This document shows positions 26,519-35,309 of a stretch of DNA of 64,000 nucleotides, piece after piece. The stretch lies in assembly GCF_900102175.1 (NCBI RefSeq), contig NZ_FNKN01000003.1:248414-312413 (forward strand), given 5' to 3'. The notes under the pieces are model-generated. The model was given only the letters and a program-made list of their open reading frames with translations, was not told the DNA's origin and did not search any database. Each line of letters begins with the position of its first letter. Position 1 is the first letter of the stretch. The DNA comes from Microbacterium sp. cf332. GTDB taxonomy: Bacteria; Actinomycetota; Actinomycetes; Actinomycetales; Microbacteriaceae. A program made the translations under genes and the position numbers.

Positions 26519-28026
26519 CCGTCGCTCTTGGCGATCTCGGCCAGATCGATGCGCGCGTTGACGTTGTCGACGGGCATGCCCGAGACGTTCGTCGCCACCG
26601 CGACGACCGAGGCCCAGTTGTAGAGCCAGTCGGCGGCGTGGTCCTCCGAGACGATGCGCGCGGCCTGCTTCAACAGGTCGTCGGCGCTCGCCTCGTCGGT
26701 CGCGAGCAGCGACTGCGCGTAGAGCTCCTGCACCTCGGCGTTGTCGTAGGTGAAGTAGTAGTCGGGGTTGGCCCAGTTCTCGAAGTCGCGCGGCTCGGCG
26801 TGGTTGACGACGCTGAGCTCGTAGTCCTTGTTCGTGTAGACGTCGCTCAGCCAGGTGCCGAAGTCGACCGGGTTCACCTTGAGGTCGATCCCGACATCGT
26901 TGAGGTTCGAGACCAGGATCTGGGGGAGCGTCGTCCCGTAGGCCGAGGGGATGGTCAGCGTGAGCGAGAGGTCGCTGACGCCGGCCTCGGTCAGGAGGGC
27001 CCGCGCCGCATCGGGGTCGTAGGAGACGACATCGGAGAGATCCTCGTAGCCCGGGTCCGCCTGCGGGATCGGGCCGTAGAGAGTCTGGCCCGCTCCGACG
27101 GCCTCGACGATGGCGTCGTGGTCGATGGCGGTCCGGATGGCTTCCCGCACCCGCACGTCGGCGAGGGGGCCGGACGTGGAGTTCATCGCCAGGACGCTCT
27201 TGTCGGTCGCGCTGCCGGTCTGGACCACGAAGTCGCCGCCGCCCTCGACCTGATCGGTCAGGGTGGCGTCGAACCCGACGACGACGTCGACCTCACCCGC
27301 GAGGGCGGCGCTGATGGCGGCCTGCGTGTCGGGGATGAAGTCGAAGGTCACGTCTGCGACCTGTGCCGCGTCGCCCCAGTAGGTGTCGTTGCGCTCGAGG
27401 GTGAGGCTCGCGCCCTGGCGCCAGTTCGCCAGCCGGAAAGGACCGGTGCCGTTGGCCGCGGTGTTGTAGTCGACGGTGTCACCCTCCTTGAGGATGATCC
27501 CGGCGCGGCCGGTCAGGTTCCACAGGAGCGAGGAGTCCGGCTGCGAGAGGGTCAGCGTGACCGTCTGGCCGTCGGCCGCGATGGCGGCCACGTTCGCGAG
27601 GCGCTCGCTGTCGGCCCACTCCGGCGTCGCCTTCCGTGCGGTCAGCGAGGACACCACGTCCTGAGGCGTCAGAGGCTGCCCGTCGTGGAAGGTGACGCCC
27701 TCGCGCAGCGTGAACGTGTAGGTGAGACCGTCGGCCGAGACGTCGTGAGCGCTGGCGAGCGCGTCGACGATCTCGCCCTCCGAGGTGCGTGCGACCAGGC
27801 CCTGGTAGACGTTGTCGATGAGGGTCTGGTCGAGCGAGATACCCGAGGTCTGACGGATGTCGAGATTGGAGGGCTCGAGGACGAGACGGATGTTCACGCT
27901 CGCGTCCGGATTCGGGGTGCCGACGCTTGCGCTCGGCGAGGGCTCGGCCGAGTTTGTGCAGCCGGCGAGCAGGAGCGTGCCGGCGGCCACGAGGGCGGCG
28001 GCCGAGAGGGTGGTACGGCGGAGCAT
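26515..28026 (-). CDS. Family 5 extracellular solute-binding lipoprotein
   Basis: 503-residue SBP_bac_5 protein, first gene of the importer operon. Lipoprotein signal peptide with lipobox LLAGC (Cys about residue 22), Ser/Pro-rich linker, then the DppA/OppA fold: LTYTFTLREGVTFHDGQPLTPQDVV, GTGPFRLANW, RNDTYWGDAAQVADVTFDFIPD, VREAIRTAIDHDAIVEAVGAG. ATG at 28026 is preferred over an in-frame ATG 11 codons upstream because the signal peptide starts here and AAAGGA is correctly spaced. Ligand is unknown: peptide, nickel/opine or glycoside are all possible for the family. Confidence 0.92.
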   Translation of the reverse strand: MLRRTTLSAAALVAAGTLLLAGCTNSAEPSPSASVGTPNPDASVNIRLVLEPSNLDIRQTSGISLDQTLIDNVYQGLVARTSEGEIVDALASAHDVSADGLTYTFTLREGVTFHDGQPLTPQDVVSSLTARKATPEWADSERLANVAAIAADGQTVTLTLSQPDSSLLWNLTGRAGIILKEGDTVDYNTAANGTGPFRLANWRQGASLTLERNDTYWGDAAQVADVTFDFIPDTQAAISAALAGEVDVVVGFDATLTDQVEGGGDFVVQTGSATDKSVLAMNSTSGPLADVRVREAIRTAIDHDAIVEAVGAGQTLYGPIPQADPGYEDLSDVVSYDPDAARALLTEAGVSDLSLTLTIPSAYGTTLPQILVSNLNDVGIDLKVNPVDFGTWLSDVYTNKDYELSVVNHAEPRDFENWANPDYYFTYDNAEVQELYAQSLLATDEASADDLLKQAARIVSEDHAADWLYNWASVVAVATNVSGMPVDNVNARIDLAEIAKSDG

Positions 28027-28330
28027 GTGGAGAGGGTCCTTTCGCAAGGGCGGCGGCATCGTTGCTGTCCGATGCGCGTCCGCGAACTCAGTGCGGCATA
28101 CAGCCTAGGGTCCGCCGCGCCCGCTCGGCGCATCCGTCGACGTCCGGCGTCGCACGGCGTTCTCCGGCTTCACCGAACGGCGTGCCGCGAGCAGGCCCAG
28201 TCGGCCGTCGAGCTGCCGCGGGCAGCCTCCGACTCCGCCCAACCTGTCGACGGCACGCGCGGGGTCGGATACCCGGCGATCCGACGGCCCAGACGGTGCC
28301 GCGAGGGAGAGCGCGGCCGGGCGATGCCGG
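28027..28330. other. 304-bp stretch without a gene; promoter region of the ABC operon
   Basis: No convincing ORF, RNA motif or strong terminator is visible. On the minus strand a TAGGCT -10-like box (28102-28107) lies about 75 bp before the start of the binding-protein gene. Confidence 0.4.
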
Positions 28331-29263
28331 TCAGGCGATCGCGGCGTCGCGGATGATGCGGGCGAGCTCGATCGGCAGCTCCTCCTGCACATTGTGGCCG
28401 GAGTCGACGGTGACGACGGCGGCGTCCGGGAGCCGGTCGGTGAAGGCCGCGAGGTCGGCGTCGCTGAGGTAGCCGCGGGTGCCGCGCACGAGGGTGACGG
28501 GGGCGGTGACGGCCGCGAGGTCGTCCCAGCCCGAGGCCGCGAGGATGCCGGCCAGCGAGTCCTGGCGCGCGGAGGCGGCGGCCGCCGCATCGGGGTCGGC
28601 GGCCAGCGCGTTGGCGATGCGTGCGAAGTGGTGCTTCCACTCGACCCGGCCGTCCTCGCGCACGCGCGAGTTGAGGAAGACGCCCCGCTCGGCGGCGGTG
28701 CGGTCGCCGCCGAGGCCGAACGACAATGCGCGTTCGACCATCTCGTCGCGCGAGGTCCAGTGCGTCGGGCCGGCGAAGAACCTGCGGATCTGCGCGGCAC
28801 CTCCCGCGGGGTCGAGGCCGGGGGCGATGTCGACGATCACGAGAGCGCGGACGAGCTCGGGGTGAGCCGCGGCGAGGGCCGCGGCCGTCAGGCCGCCCAG
28901 CGATTGACCGACGACCACCTGCGGGGTCCCGACCCACTGCGCGACCGCCGGTGCGATGTCGGCGGCGAGCGTCCGCGCCGTGTAGTCGGCGTCGTCGCGC
29001 CAGCCGGAGTCCCCGTGGCCCGGGAGATCGAGGGCCAGTGCCGGGCGCCCGAGCGCGAGCACCGTCCGATCCCAGGTGTGGGCGTTCAGCCCGGCGCCGT
29101 GGAGCAGGGTCACCTCGGGTGCGCCGTCTCCGAGCCGGAGCGCGCTCAGCGGACGCCCGTCCGGCATGAAGGTGAACAGCCGCTCCGCCGCCGGCGCGGG
29201 CACGCCCGCTTCGGCGGCCTGCACGGGCAGGAACGAGAACTCGTCGAACGTGTCGTCGGTCAC
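28331..29263 (-). CDS. Alpha/beta hydrolase
   Basis: 310-residue alpha/beta-hydrolase-fold protein. LLHGAGLNAHTWD is the oxyanion HG region; LALDLPGHGDSGWRDDADY follows; the nucleophile elbow is VVGQSLGGLTAAALAAAHP; IVDIAPGLDPAGG and a late TVDSGHNVQEELP supply the acid and His. Substrate unknown. GTG at 29263 follows AAGGATCC. Same strand as the ABC operon but 304 bp away, so probably a separate unit. Confidence 0.87.
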   Translation of the reverse strand: MTDDTFDEFSFLPVQAAEAGVPAPAAERLFTFMPDGRPLSALRLGDGAPEVTLLHGAGLNAHTWDRTVLALGRPALALDLPGHGDSGWRDDADYTARTLAADIAPAVAQWVGTPQVVVGQSLGGLTAAALAAAHPELVRALVIVDIAPGLDPAGGAAQIRRFFAGPTHWTSRDEMVERALSFGLGGDRTAAERGVFLNSRVREDGRVEWKHHFARIANALAADPDAAAAASARQDSLAGILAASGWDDLAAVTAPVTLVRGTRGYLSDADLAAFTDRLPDAAVVTVDSGHNVQEELPIELARIIRDAAIA

Positions 29264-29321
29264 GGGGATCCTTCGGTCGAGGCAGGCACCCCATTCTCGC
29301 GCCCGAACGGATGCCGGTGGG

Positions 29322-29327
29322 TAATGT
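29322..29327 (+). promoter_or_regulatory. -10 box of leaderless AhpD-like gene
   Basis: TAATGT ends exactly 6 nt before the ATG at 29334. Confidence 0.5.
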
Positions 29328-29333
29328 GAACGC

Positions 29334-29810
29334 ATGAATCCCGAGCGCCGCATCCACCTGGCGAAAGCGGCACGACCCGCCTTCGACGCACTGGATGCCT
29401 TCGCCCGGACGGTTGGTGCGATCGCCGCGGACGCCGGTATCGGCGACCGGCTGAAGGAGCTCGCACTCGTGCACAGCTCGCAGCTCAACGGCTGCGCGTA
29501 CTGCGTGCGGGTCCACGTCGAGCGCGCGGTGGCGGCCGGCGTCACGGCGGACGAGGTCGCCCAGCTCGCGACCTGGCGGGAGTCGGGCGTGTTCGACGAG
29601 CGCGAGCGCGCGGCGCTCGAACTCGCCGAGGCGTACGTCCACATCGCCGACGAGGGCGTGTCCGACGAGCTGTACGACCATGTGGGCGGGGTGTTCTCCG
29701 AGGCCGAGTACGTCGCCCTCAGCTGGCTGCTCATCTCGATCAACGCCTTCAACCGGCTCACGATCGCCGGCCGCTACCCGGTCCCTCCGATCCCGAGACC
29801 CGCGGGATGA
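29334..29810 (+). CDS. AhpD/carboxymuconolactone decarboxylase-like protein
   Basis: 158-residue all-helical protein of the CMD/AhpD fold. The redox-type CxxC motif (Cys54, Cys57) with downstream His61 lies in HSSQLNGCAYCVRVH, as in AhpD-like peroxidase partners; LSWLLISINAFNRLTI is the typical C-terminal helix. Likely an alkylhydroperoxidase-type thiol protein. It overlaps the phosphatase gene by 4 bp, so they are co-expressed, though no shared pathway is evident. Confidence 0.88.
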   Translation: MNPERRIHLAKAARPAFDALDAFARTVGAIAADAGIGDRLKELALVHSSQLNGCAYCVRVHVERAVAAGVTADEVAQLATWRESGVFDERERAALELAEAYVHIADEGVSDELYDHVGGVFSEAEYVALSWLLISINAFNRLTIAGRYPVPPIPRPAG

Positions 29811-30529
29811 GCGACGCGGCATCGCTCTCGATCCCCGGGGCCCTCAACTTCCGCGACACCGGCGGTCTCCGTGCCGGGAGCGCCACCACCCGGTCGGGCG
29901 TGCTGTACCGCTCGGGCAACCTGTTCCGGGTCGACGACGAGGGCCGCCGCGCCCTCAGCGCGCTCGGCCTGCGTCGCATCATCGACCTGCGGGACGACGA
30001 CGAGGTGCGCTCCGAGCCGACCGTGCTCGGTGAGCTCGCGATCGAGACGCAGCGCGTTCCGCTCTTCCGCGGATCCGTCGCGTCGCTGTTCCGTGCCGAC
30101 ATGTCGCTCGAGTCGATGTACCGCTCTCTCGTGGACGAGTCCGCTCCCCGCGTCCTCGAGGTCGTGCGGGGGGTGATCGCGGACCAGCCGGTGCTCGTCC
30201 ACTGCACGATCGGCAAGGATCGCACCGGGGTCACGATCGCACTGATCCTGGCCGCCGCCGGAGTCGACGAGGACGCCGTCGTCGACGACTACGCGCGAAC
30301 CGAGACGCTGCTGCCCGCCGAACGCAACGCGCCCATCCTCGCCTACCTGCGCGCGCATCACCCCGAGGCCCCGCAGCTGGTCGATCTCGCCATGCGCTCG
30401 CCGGCCCCCGTGATGCGCGGGCTGCTGTCGGACCTGCGGGAGCGATGGGGCTCGCCCGCCGAGTATCTGCTCGCTCAGGGACTCGACGACGCCGAGCTCG
30501 CGGAGTTGCGCCGCATCATCCTGCGCTGA
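29807..30529 (+). CDS. Tyrosine-protein phosphatase, dual-specificity (PtpB-like)
   Basis: 240-residue protein with PGALNFRDTGGL at the N-terminus and the phosphatase P-loop VHCTIGKDRTG (Cys133, Arg139), the signature of bacterial dual-specificity/lipid phosphatases like mycobacterial PtpB and 'tyrosine-protein phosphatase' DUF1492-type enzymes. The Lys in the P-loop (CxxGKDR) favours phosphoinositide or broad phosphoester activity in that group. ATGA overlap with the AhpD-like gene. Confidence 0.9.
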   Translation: MSDAASLSIPGALNFRDTGGLRAGSATTRSGVLYRSGNLFRVDDEGRRALSALGLRRIIDLRDDDEVRSEPTVLGELAIETQRVPLFRGSVASLFRADMSLESMYRSLVDESAPRVLEVVRGVIADQPVLVHCTIGKDRTGVTIALILAAAGVDEDAVVDDYARTETLLPAERNAPILAYLRAHHPEAPQLVDLAMRSPAPVMRGLLSDLRERWGSPAEYLLAQGLDDAELAELRRIILR

Positions 30530-30554
30530 ACGCGTCGAGCCCGTTTCGGCGACC

Positions 30555-30574
30555 AAGGTAAGGCATGCCTACTT
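30555..30574. promoter_or_regulatory. DtxR/IdeR-type iron box
   Basis: AAGGTAAGGCATGCCTACTT is a near-palindrome centred on GGCATGCC and matches the IdeR/DtxR consensus (TTAGGTTAGGCTAACCTAA) closely in the AGGTNAGGC half. It sits just upstream of a TATAGT -10 box (30580-30585), so Fe2+-loaded repressor would block the promoter of the SIP-domain gene. Confidence 0.7.
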
Positions 30575-30594
30575 CGCGGTATAGTGGAGTTATC

Positions 30595-31056
30595 ATGACC
30601 GAGCTCCACAGCGCCGCCGCCTGCCGCGCCTCGAAGCACGTGCGGGTGCAGCACCTCGTGACGGCCGACGAGAATTCGCTCGCCGAGCTCGAGGCGCTCC
30701 TGGCGACCCTGCCGCTGTGCTCCACGGGCCGCGTCTTCGTCGAGGTGCCCGACGCCGCGTGGATCGGCGTCGTGTCGGTCCCGGCACGCATGATCGTGAC
30801 GTGGCTCGACCGCTCGACGCGCAGTGGGCAGCCCGGATCGGGTCGCACCTGCGCGCCCGGAGAGGCGCTCGCGCGTGCGGTCGCGGCATGGGCCGACGAG
30901 ATGCTGTGCACGGAGGCCGCACAGGCCACCCGCGTGCACCTGCTGGGCGGGTTCCTCGGCACGGCCGACATCGTCGACCACCTCACCGCCCGGCGCGGCA
31001 TCCCCGCGTCGTCGATCCACACGCCCGAGCGCTTCGGCCTCGCGACCGCTCGCTGA
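30595..31056 (+). CDS. SIP-domain protein (C-terminal part of siderophore-interacting protein family)
   Basis: 153-residue protein resembling only the NAD(P)H-binding C-terminal domain of siderophore-interacting ferric reductases: ASKHVRVQHLVTADENSLAELEALLATLP, GRVFVEVPDAAW, VTWLDRS, AVAAWADEML and HLLGGFLGTADIVDHL. The flavin-binding N-terminal domain is absent. The start at 30595 is used because an ATG 30 bp upstream lies inside the operator and before the -10 box. An iron box covers the promoter, so expression should rise on iron starvation. Role in siderophore iron release or flavin handling is inferred. Confidence 0.78.
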   Translation: MTELHSAAACRASKHVRVQHLVTADENSLAELEALLATLPLCSTGRVFVEVPDAAWIGVVSVPARMIVTWLDRSTRSGQPGSGRTCAPGEALARAVAAWADEMLCTEAAQATRVHLLGGFLGTADIVDHLTARRGIPASSIHTPERFGLATAR

Positions 31057-31111
31057 CCCCCGCCACCGCGGGCAGCGGGCAGGCGGGCAGGGGGCATCGC
31101 GGAGTCGCCGC

Positions 31112-31573
31112 TCAGGAGCGCTCGGCCCGCCGCGGGATGTAGTTGCCGTCGGCCAGGCCCGCTTCGATCTCGAACCGGTTGCGCAGCGGGTCGCGTCCCG
31201 CGATGAGGTAGAGCACGGGCATGAGCAGGCCGTATCGGCGCCACTGTCGGGCGTGAACGGCCTCGTGCACCAGGATCCGCTCGCTCGGATCGCGATCACC
31301 CGTCAGGAAGCACGATCCCACGCACACGCCGCCGCGGCCGAAGGCCCAGCCGGGCATGCCCCGGAAGACCCAGAGCCCGCCGCGCCGCTCCACGCGACCG
31401 GTCGACCACAGCGATCCCCAGACGAAGCCGAAGACCGTGCCCGCCCGTGCGCCCAGCCGGCTGAGGGGCGAGTCGAGCAGGACCCGCGGGATGCGGCGGT
31501 CGATCGCGGCGCCGCGCGAGAGCGCCGTGTCCGCGCGCTCTCGCCACCCCTCCGGCGGCATCGTCGGCGTCAT
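31112..31573 (-). CDS. Putative membrane-associated metallopeptidase-like protein (HEAVH)
   Basis: 153-residue protein I do not recognise beyond its motif. HEAVHARQW (103-111) is an HExxH zinc-protease-like site, preceded by LSRLGARAGTVFGFVWGSLW and a Cys-containing stretch (GGVCVGSCFLTGDRD) and followed by a hydrophobic segment (YGLLMPVLYLIAG). Related actinobacterial proteins are sometimes mislabelled 'Fe-S oxidoreductase'. Last gene of the TPM-PspA-arginase operon, with a 4-bp overlap to the arginase-like gene. Confidence 0.65.
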   Translation of the reverse strand: MTPTMPPEGWRERADTALSRGAAIDRRIPRVLLDSPLSRLGARAGTVFGFVWGSLWSTGRVERRGGLWVFRGMPGWAFGRGGVCVGSCFLTGDRDPSERILVHEAVHARQWRRYGLLMPVLYLIAGRDPLRNRFEIEAGLADGNYIPRRAERS

Positions 31574-32412
31574 GCGAGTGCCCCGACGACGCGGAGGACC
31601 GAACCCATGTCGCTCACGACGGCGTCGGCGTGCGGTGGTGCGAACCCGGAGACGGATGCGCCGACGATGGGGAGTCGCTCGCGGAGGAGCCCGATCGTGC
31701 CGGTGAGCGAGGCGACCTCGAGCCCGAACGGCACGGGCGCGGCGACACCGGTGATGGCCGCCGGGTCGAGGACGTCGAGGTCGACGTGGACGTACACCGC
31801 CCGCGCACCGGTGGCTGCGACGACGTCCGCGAGCCGTGCGGGGTCGGTCAGGTCCTCGACACCGAGGTGGGCGAGCCCGGACGTCCGGGCCGTCTCAGCC
31901 TCGGCTTCGTCGAGTTCCCGCGCCCCGGCGAGGATGACGCGTTCGGCCGGGACCGAGGCATCCGGCGTCAGGGGGCTGCCGTCGAAGACGGCGCGCAGCG
32001 CCATCCCGGCGAACGCTCCGGAGGGCGAGGAGTCGGGCGTGTGCAGGTCGGCGTGGGCGTCGAACCACACGACCGCGAGTTCAGGATGTCGCGCGGCGGC
32101 GTACGCGATCGCGGGCACGGCCACGCCGCAGTCCCCGCCGACGACGACGGTGTGTCCCGTCGCGACCCCCGCGGCCTCGGTCGATCCGTCGGCCTCGGTG
32201 AGGGCGGTGGTGATCAGGTCGCGCACGCGCTGCAGCGAGCTGAAGCGCCGGATGCCGGTGTCGAGCGCTTCCCCCGCCTCGACGGGCACCTCGACCCGCG
32301 CGGTCGCGCTTCGGGGCAGGTCGCCGGCGATGGCGTCGGCGCCGTCGATGAGGGTCATCGACCGTGCCGACGGCGAGCCCTGCCACTGTGGGACCACGAT
32401 GAATCGGGTCAT
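31570..32412 (-). CDS. Arginase/ureohydrolase superfamily protein
   Basis: 280-residue protein with the ureohydrolase metal motifs WFDAHADLHTPDSSPSG and HVDLDVLDP. The first metal motif reads VVGGDCGVAVP: the His of the usual GGDHS is replaced by Cys, so metal binding or specificity may differ from true arginase. A guanidino-type substrate (arginine, agmatine or another) is the family expectation. Third gene of the operon beginning with the TPM protein. Confidence 0.85.
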   Translation of the reverse strand: MTRFIVVPQWQGSPSARSMTLIDGADAIAGDLPRSATARVEVPVEAGEALDTGIRRFSSLQRVRDLITTALTEADGSTEAAGVATGHTVVVGGDCGVAVPAIAYAAARHPELAVVWFDAHADLHTPDSSPSGAFAGMALRAVFDGSPLTPDASVPAERVILAGARELDEAEAETARTSGLAHLGVEDLTDPARLADVVAATGARAVYVHVDLDVLDPAAITGVAAPVPFGLEVASLTGTIGLLRERLPIVGASVSGFAPPHADAVVSDMGSVLRVVGALA

Positions 32413-32496
32413 GACGTCATCCTCTGTTCGGAGTGCGGCGGGTCGAACACTGACGTCCGGGCGGCGGTGCCGGCCCGGACGTCGATGCGGGGAGAG

Positions 32497-33231
32497 TCAG
32501 CGCTCGATGGCGCCGGCCGCTCCACCCGTCTTGAGCGCGGCGAGTCGCGCCTCGACCTCGGTGAGCTGCCCGACGTCCTCGAGGCTCTCGAACTGCGCGT
32601 CGAGGCTCGACGCGGCGAGCTCCTGCTTGCCGGCGGCGAGCGCCTCCTGACGGCGGACCTTGTCCTCGAAGCGGCCGAGCTCGCTCGTCGGGTCGAGGAC
32701 GTCGATCGACTTGACGGCGTCGTGGACGCGGTTCTGGGCCTCGGCCGTCTTGGCACGCGCGAGCAGCTCCGAGCGCTTGGCGCGCAGCTGGTCGAGCTTG
32801 ACCTTCATGCCGTTGAGGCCGTCCTTCAGCTTCTCGACGACCTCGGTCTGCGTGGCGATCGTCGGCGCGATCGTCCGGGCCTCGTTCTCCTCGCTGATCT
32901 GGCGCTGCAGTGCGACCTTGGCGAGGTTGTCGAACTTGTCGGCGTCCGCGGTGTTGCCCACGCCGCGCAGCTCGTCGGCTTTGCGGCTCGCGGCGAGCGC
33001 CTTGTTGCCCCACTCGGCGGCCGCCTGGACGTCCTCCTGGTGGTCGCGCTCGAGCAGACGGAGGTTGCCGATCGTCTCGGCGATGGCCGACTCCGCGTCG
33101 GCGATCGAGTTGGTGTAATCCCGCACGAGCTGGTCGAGCATCTTCTGCGGGTCCTCGGCCTGGTCGAGAAGGGCGTTGATGTTCGCCTTCATGAGCGTCG
33201 AGATGCGACCGAAGATGGACTGCTTTGCCAT
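32497..33231 (-). CDS. pspA: PspA/IM30 family protein
   Basis: 244-residue almost entirely helical coiled-coil protein. MAKQSIFGRISTLMKANINALLDQAEDPQKMLDQLVRDY is the typical amphipathic N-terminal helix region, followed by long heptads (AESAIAETIGNLRLLERDHQED; RAKRSELLARAKTAEAQNRVHDA). PspA/IM30 proteins (ESCRT-III relatives) form rods on the inner membrane under envelope stress. It lies 41 bp downstream of the TPM-domain gene, a conserved pairing. Confidence 0.92.
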   Translation of the reverse strand: MAKQSIFGRISTLMKANINALLDQAEDPQKMLDQLVRDYTNSIADAESAIAETIGNLRLLERDHQEDVQAAAEWGNKALAASRKADELRGVGNTADADKFDNLAKVALQRQISEENEARTIAPTIATQTEVVEKLKDGLNGMKVKLDQLRAKRSELLARAKTAEAQNRVHDAVKSIDVLDPTSELGRFEDKVRRQEALAAGKQELAASSLDAQFESLEDVGQLTEVEARLAALKTGGAAGAIER

Positions 33232-33272
33232 CGAGGTTCCTTTCGTGGGTGGTCTGGAGGAGAGATGAGTCG

Positions 33273-35309
33273 TCAGAAGCGGCCGCCGCCGCCGCGGGAG
33301 CGTCCGCCGCCGAAGCCGCCGCCGCCGGATCGACCGCGCGAGCCGCCGCCGAACCCGCCGCGCGAGCCGCCGCCGAACCCACCGCCGAATCCGCTGCCGC
33401 CGAAGCCCGACGAACGGCGTCCGGATGAGCCGCCGCCGAGGAGCGAGTTCAGCACCATGCCGCCGATCATGGCTCCCATCATGCCGCTCGAGTTCGAGCC
33501 CGGCGAGCCTTGGGCGAAGCCGCCGACATCGCTGCGCGCCGCGTCGATCGCGAGCCCGCTCAGCTGCGTCGCCCGCGCCGCGTCGGCGAGGGCGCGCTCG
33601 GGCTCGATCTGCGCCGTGGCCTCGGCGCGGTCGAGGGAGGCGCGGGCTTCGGCCACCCGTGTACGAGCGGTCGCTCCGACCGCGCCGCGGCGCGTCCCGA
33701 TGTAGTCCTCGGCGGCCGAGACCTGGGAGCGGGCCTGCTGCAGCTGCTGCTCGAGCGTCTGTCGGGCCCGCGTGGCGCGCTGCGCGGCGTCGCGGGCCCC
33801 CGACAGGGCGGCGTCGATGGCGGAGTTGGCGCCGAGGAGCGCGGCGAGTGCCGCCTGAGGTCGCCGGTGGTCGCCGGAGAGCTGGGCACGCGCGGCGTCG
33901 ATCTGCTGACGTGTGGAGGAGACGACGGCCGCGAGCGAGCCGTCGGGGTCGGGTACGCCGACGGCCGCGGCGACGTCCTGTTCGAGGTCGGCGATGAGGG
34001 CGGTCGCGTCGCGCTCGGCGGTCGTCAGGTCGGCCGATACCTTCTCGACGGCGGCTTCGAGCTGAGCGGCCTGCGCGACGGCCCCCTCGGCGGCACGCAG
34101 CGACACCGCCGCGGCGGAGCCGTCACCCGCGGCGATCGCGCGCTGCGCCGCCTCGAGCTGCTCGTCGGCGTAGTCGAGGCGGCTGCGCGCCTGATCGTGG
34201 TTGTCCCCGATGGTCGCGAGCTCCTCGGGCGCGTAGGCGGCGCGCAGGCGCTCGATCGACGCGACGGCGTCGTCAAGGCCCGTCGCCGCTGCGGCACGCT
34301 GCTGCTGGATGCGCACGAGCGCTTCCGGGGCGTTCTGCTCGAGCGCTCGGAGGCGATCGAACTCCTCCGTGCGGGCGTCGAGCTCGGAGTCGGCGTGGGC
34401 GCACAGCTCGAGGATGCGCGTGTGGATCCCGCGAACGTCGGCCTCGGTGTCGGGCTGGTCGTCGTCGAGACGCTGCTGCAGTGAGAACGCTTCGTCGAGG
34501 TCGCGTCGCGCCTGGGCGACGGTCTCGCTGAACGCGGCCGCGGCCTCGTCTCCGAACTGCGCGCGGGCGAATCCGAGCTCCTGCTCGCTGGTGCGGATGG
34601 CGTCGTCCGCGGCGACGAGCGCGCTGGCGGATCGCCGTGCGAGCTCCTCGACCGGCTCGGCGGCCTGGCCGCGGTCCGCGCCGGTGCCCGCCCCCGCGCG
34701 ACGGCGCCGGACGACCACGACGATGACGGCGATCACGGCGCCCACGGCGAGGATGCCGAGGACGATCGTGATGCCGGACACGCCCGTGCCGCCCGGCGAG
34801 CCGTCCGAGCCGCCCGTACCGTCTCCGGGAGCGCCGACCGCGGCGGCGAGCCCACCGGCCGCGGCGAATGCGGCACCGCCCCAGTCACCTGCGCGCAGCT
34901 CGGGCAGGATGTCGTCGGTCTCGATGCGGCCGAGGGCGTCGCCGTCGACGGGGCCCGCCGTGTCGCCGGAGAGGTAGAAGTTGCGCTGCTCGGTCGCGAC
35001 GGCGAGGACGTACTGGTTGACGCCGAGTCCGCCGTTGGCGGCGACCTCGTTCGCCCAGCCTTCGGCGTCCGACGGGGAGGTGAAGGCGTCGACGTAGACC
35101 ACCCAGAGGTCGATTCCGGCCTCGCTGCTGAGTGCAGTGAGCCTTTCGTCGAGAGACCGCTGCTCGCCGGTCGAGAGCGCGCCCACCTGGTCGACGACGC
35201 GACCGGCGCCGAGGTCGACCGGGTCGGTGGCCCAGGCCGCGGCGGAGCCGCCGAGGACCAGCACCAGGCTCGCCACGATCGAGAGCGTCACTGCTCGGAG
35301 CGCGCGCAT
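33273..35309 (-). CDS. TPM-domain protein with coiled coil and Gly-rich tail
   Basis: 678-residue secreted/membrane protein. Signal peptide (MRALRAVTLSIVASLVLVLGGSAAAWA), TPM domain (about 30-160: VVDQVGALSTGEQRSLDERLTAL, WVVYVDAF), a transmembrane helix (about 175-200) ending in VVVRRRR, a long Ala/Glu/Arg coiled coil (about 215-610) and a low-complexity GGGFGGGSRGG tail (about 635-678). TPM-PspA pairing is widespread in actinobacteria; TPM domains are linked to membrane protein turnover or repair. First gene of the operon; GAAGGGGA precedes the ATG at 35309. Confidence 0.9.
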   Translation of the reverse strand: MRALRAVTLSIVASLVLVLGGSAAAWATDPVDLGAGRVVDQVGALSTGEQRSLDERLTALSSEAGIDLWVVYVDAFTSPSDAEGWANEVAANGGLGVNQYVLAVATEQRNFYLSGDTAGPVDGDALGRIETDDILPELRAGDWGGAAFAAAGGLAAAVGAPGDGTGGSDGSPGGTGVSGITIVLGILAVGAVIAVIVVVVRRRRAGAGTGADRGQAAEPVEELARRSASALVAADDAIRTSEQELGFARAQFGDEAAAAFSETVAQARRDLDEAFSLQQRLDDDQPDTEADVRGIHTRILELCAHADSELDARTEEFDRLRALEQNAPEALVRIQQQRAAAATGLDDAVASIERLRAAYAPEELATIGDNHDQARSRLDYADEQLEAAQRAIAAGDGSAAAVSLRAAEGAVAQAAQLEAAVEKVSADLTTAERDATALIADLEQDVAAAVGVPDPDGSLAAVVSSTRQQIDAARAQLSGDHRRPQAALAALLGANSAIDAALSGARDAAQRATRARQTLEQQLQQARSQVSAAEDYIGTRRGAVGATARTRVAEARASLDRAEATAQIEPERALADAARATQLSGLAIDAARSDVGGFAQGSPGSNSSGMMGAMIGGMVLNSLLGGGSSGRRSSGFGGSGFGGGFGGGSRGGFGGGSRGRSGGGGFGGGRSRGGGGRF
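33285..33425. repeat. Low-complexity triplet-like repeat coding the Gly/RGG tail
   Basis: Imperfect 15-18-bp units such as CCGCCGCCGAACCC and GCGCGAGCC recur. On the coding (minus) strand they encode GGGFGG and RGG-like units of the TPM protein. This is coding repeat, not a mobile element. Confidence 0.7.

Noticed and set aside
28027..28059. An earlier in-frame ATG extending the binding protein by 11 residues
   Set aside because: It would spoil the lipoprotein signal peptide and overlaps the AAAGGA ribosome-binding site of the later ATG.
30565..30594. An earlier in-frame ATG for the SIP-domain gene
   Set aside because: It lies inside the iron box and upstream of the -10 hexamer, so it would not be transcribed from that promoter.
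33285..33425. Repetitive CCGCCG-rich stretch as a CRISPR-like or mobile repeat
   Set aside because: The units have no fixed length or spacers and are in frame, coding the Gly/RGG tail of the TPM protein.
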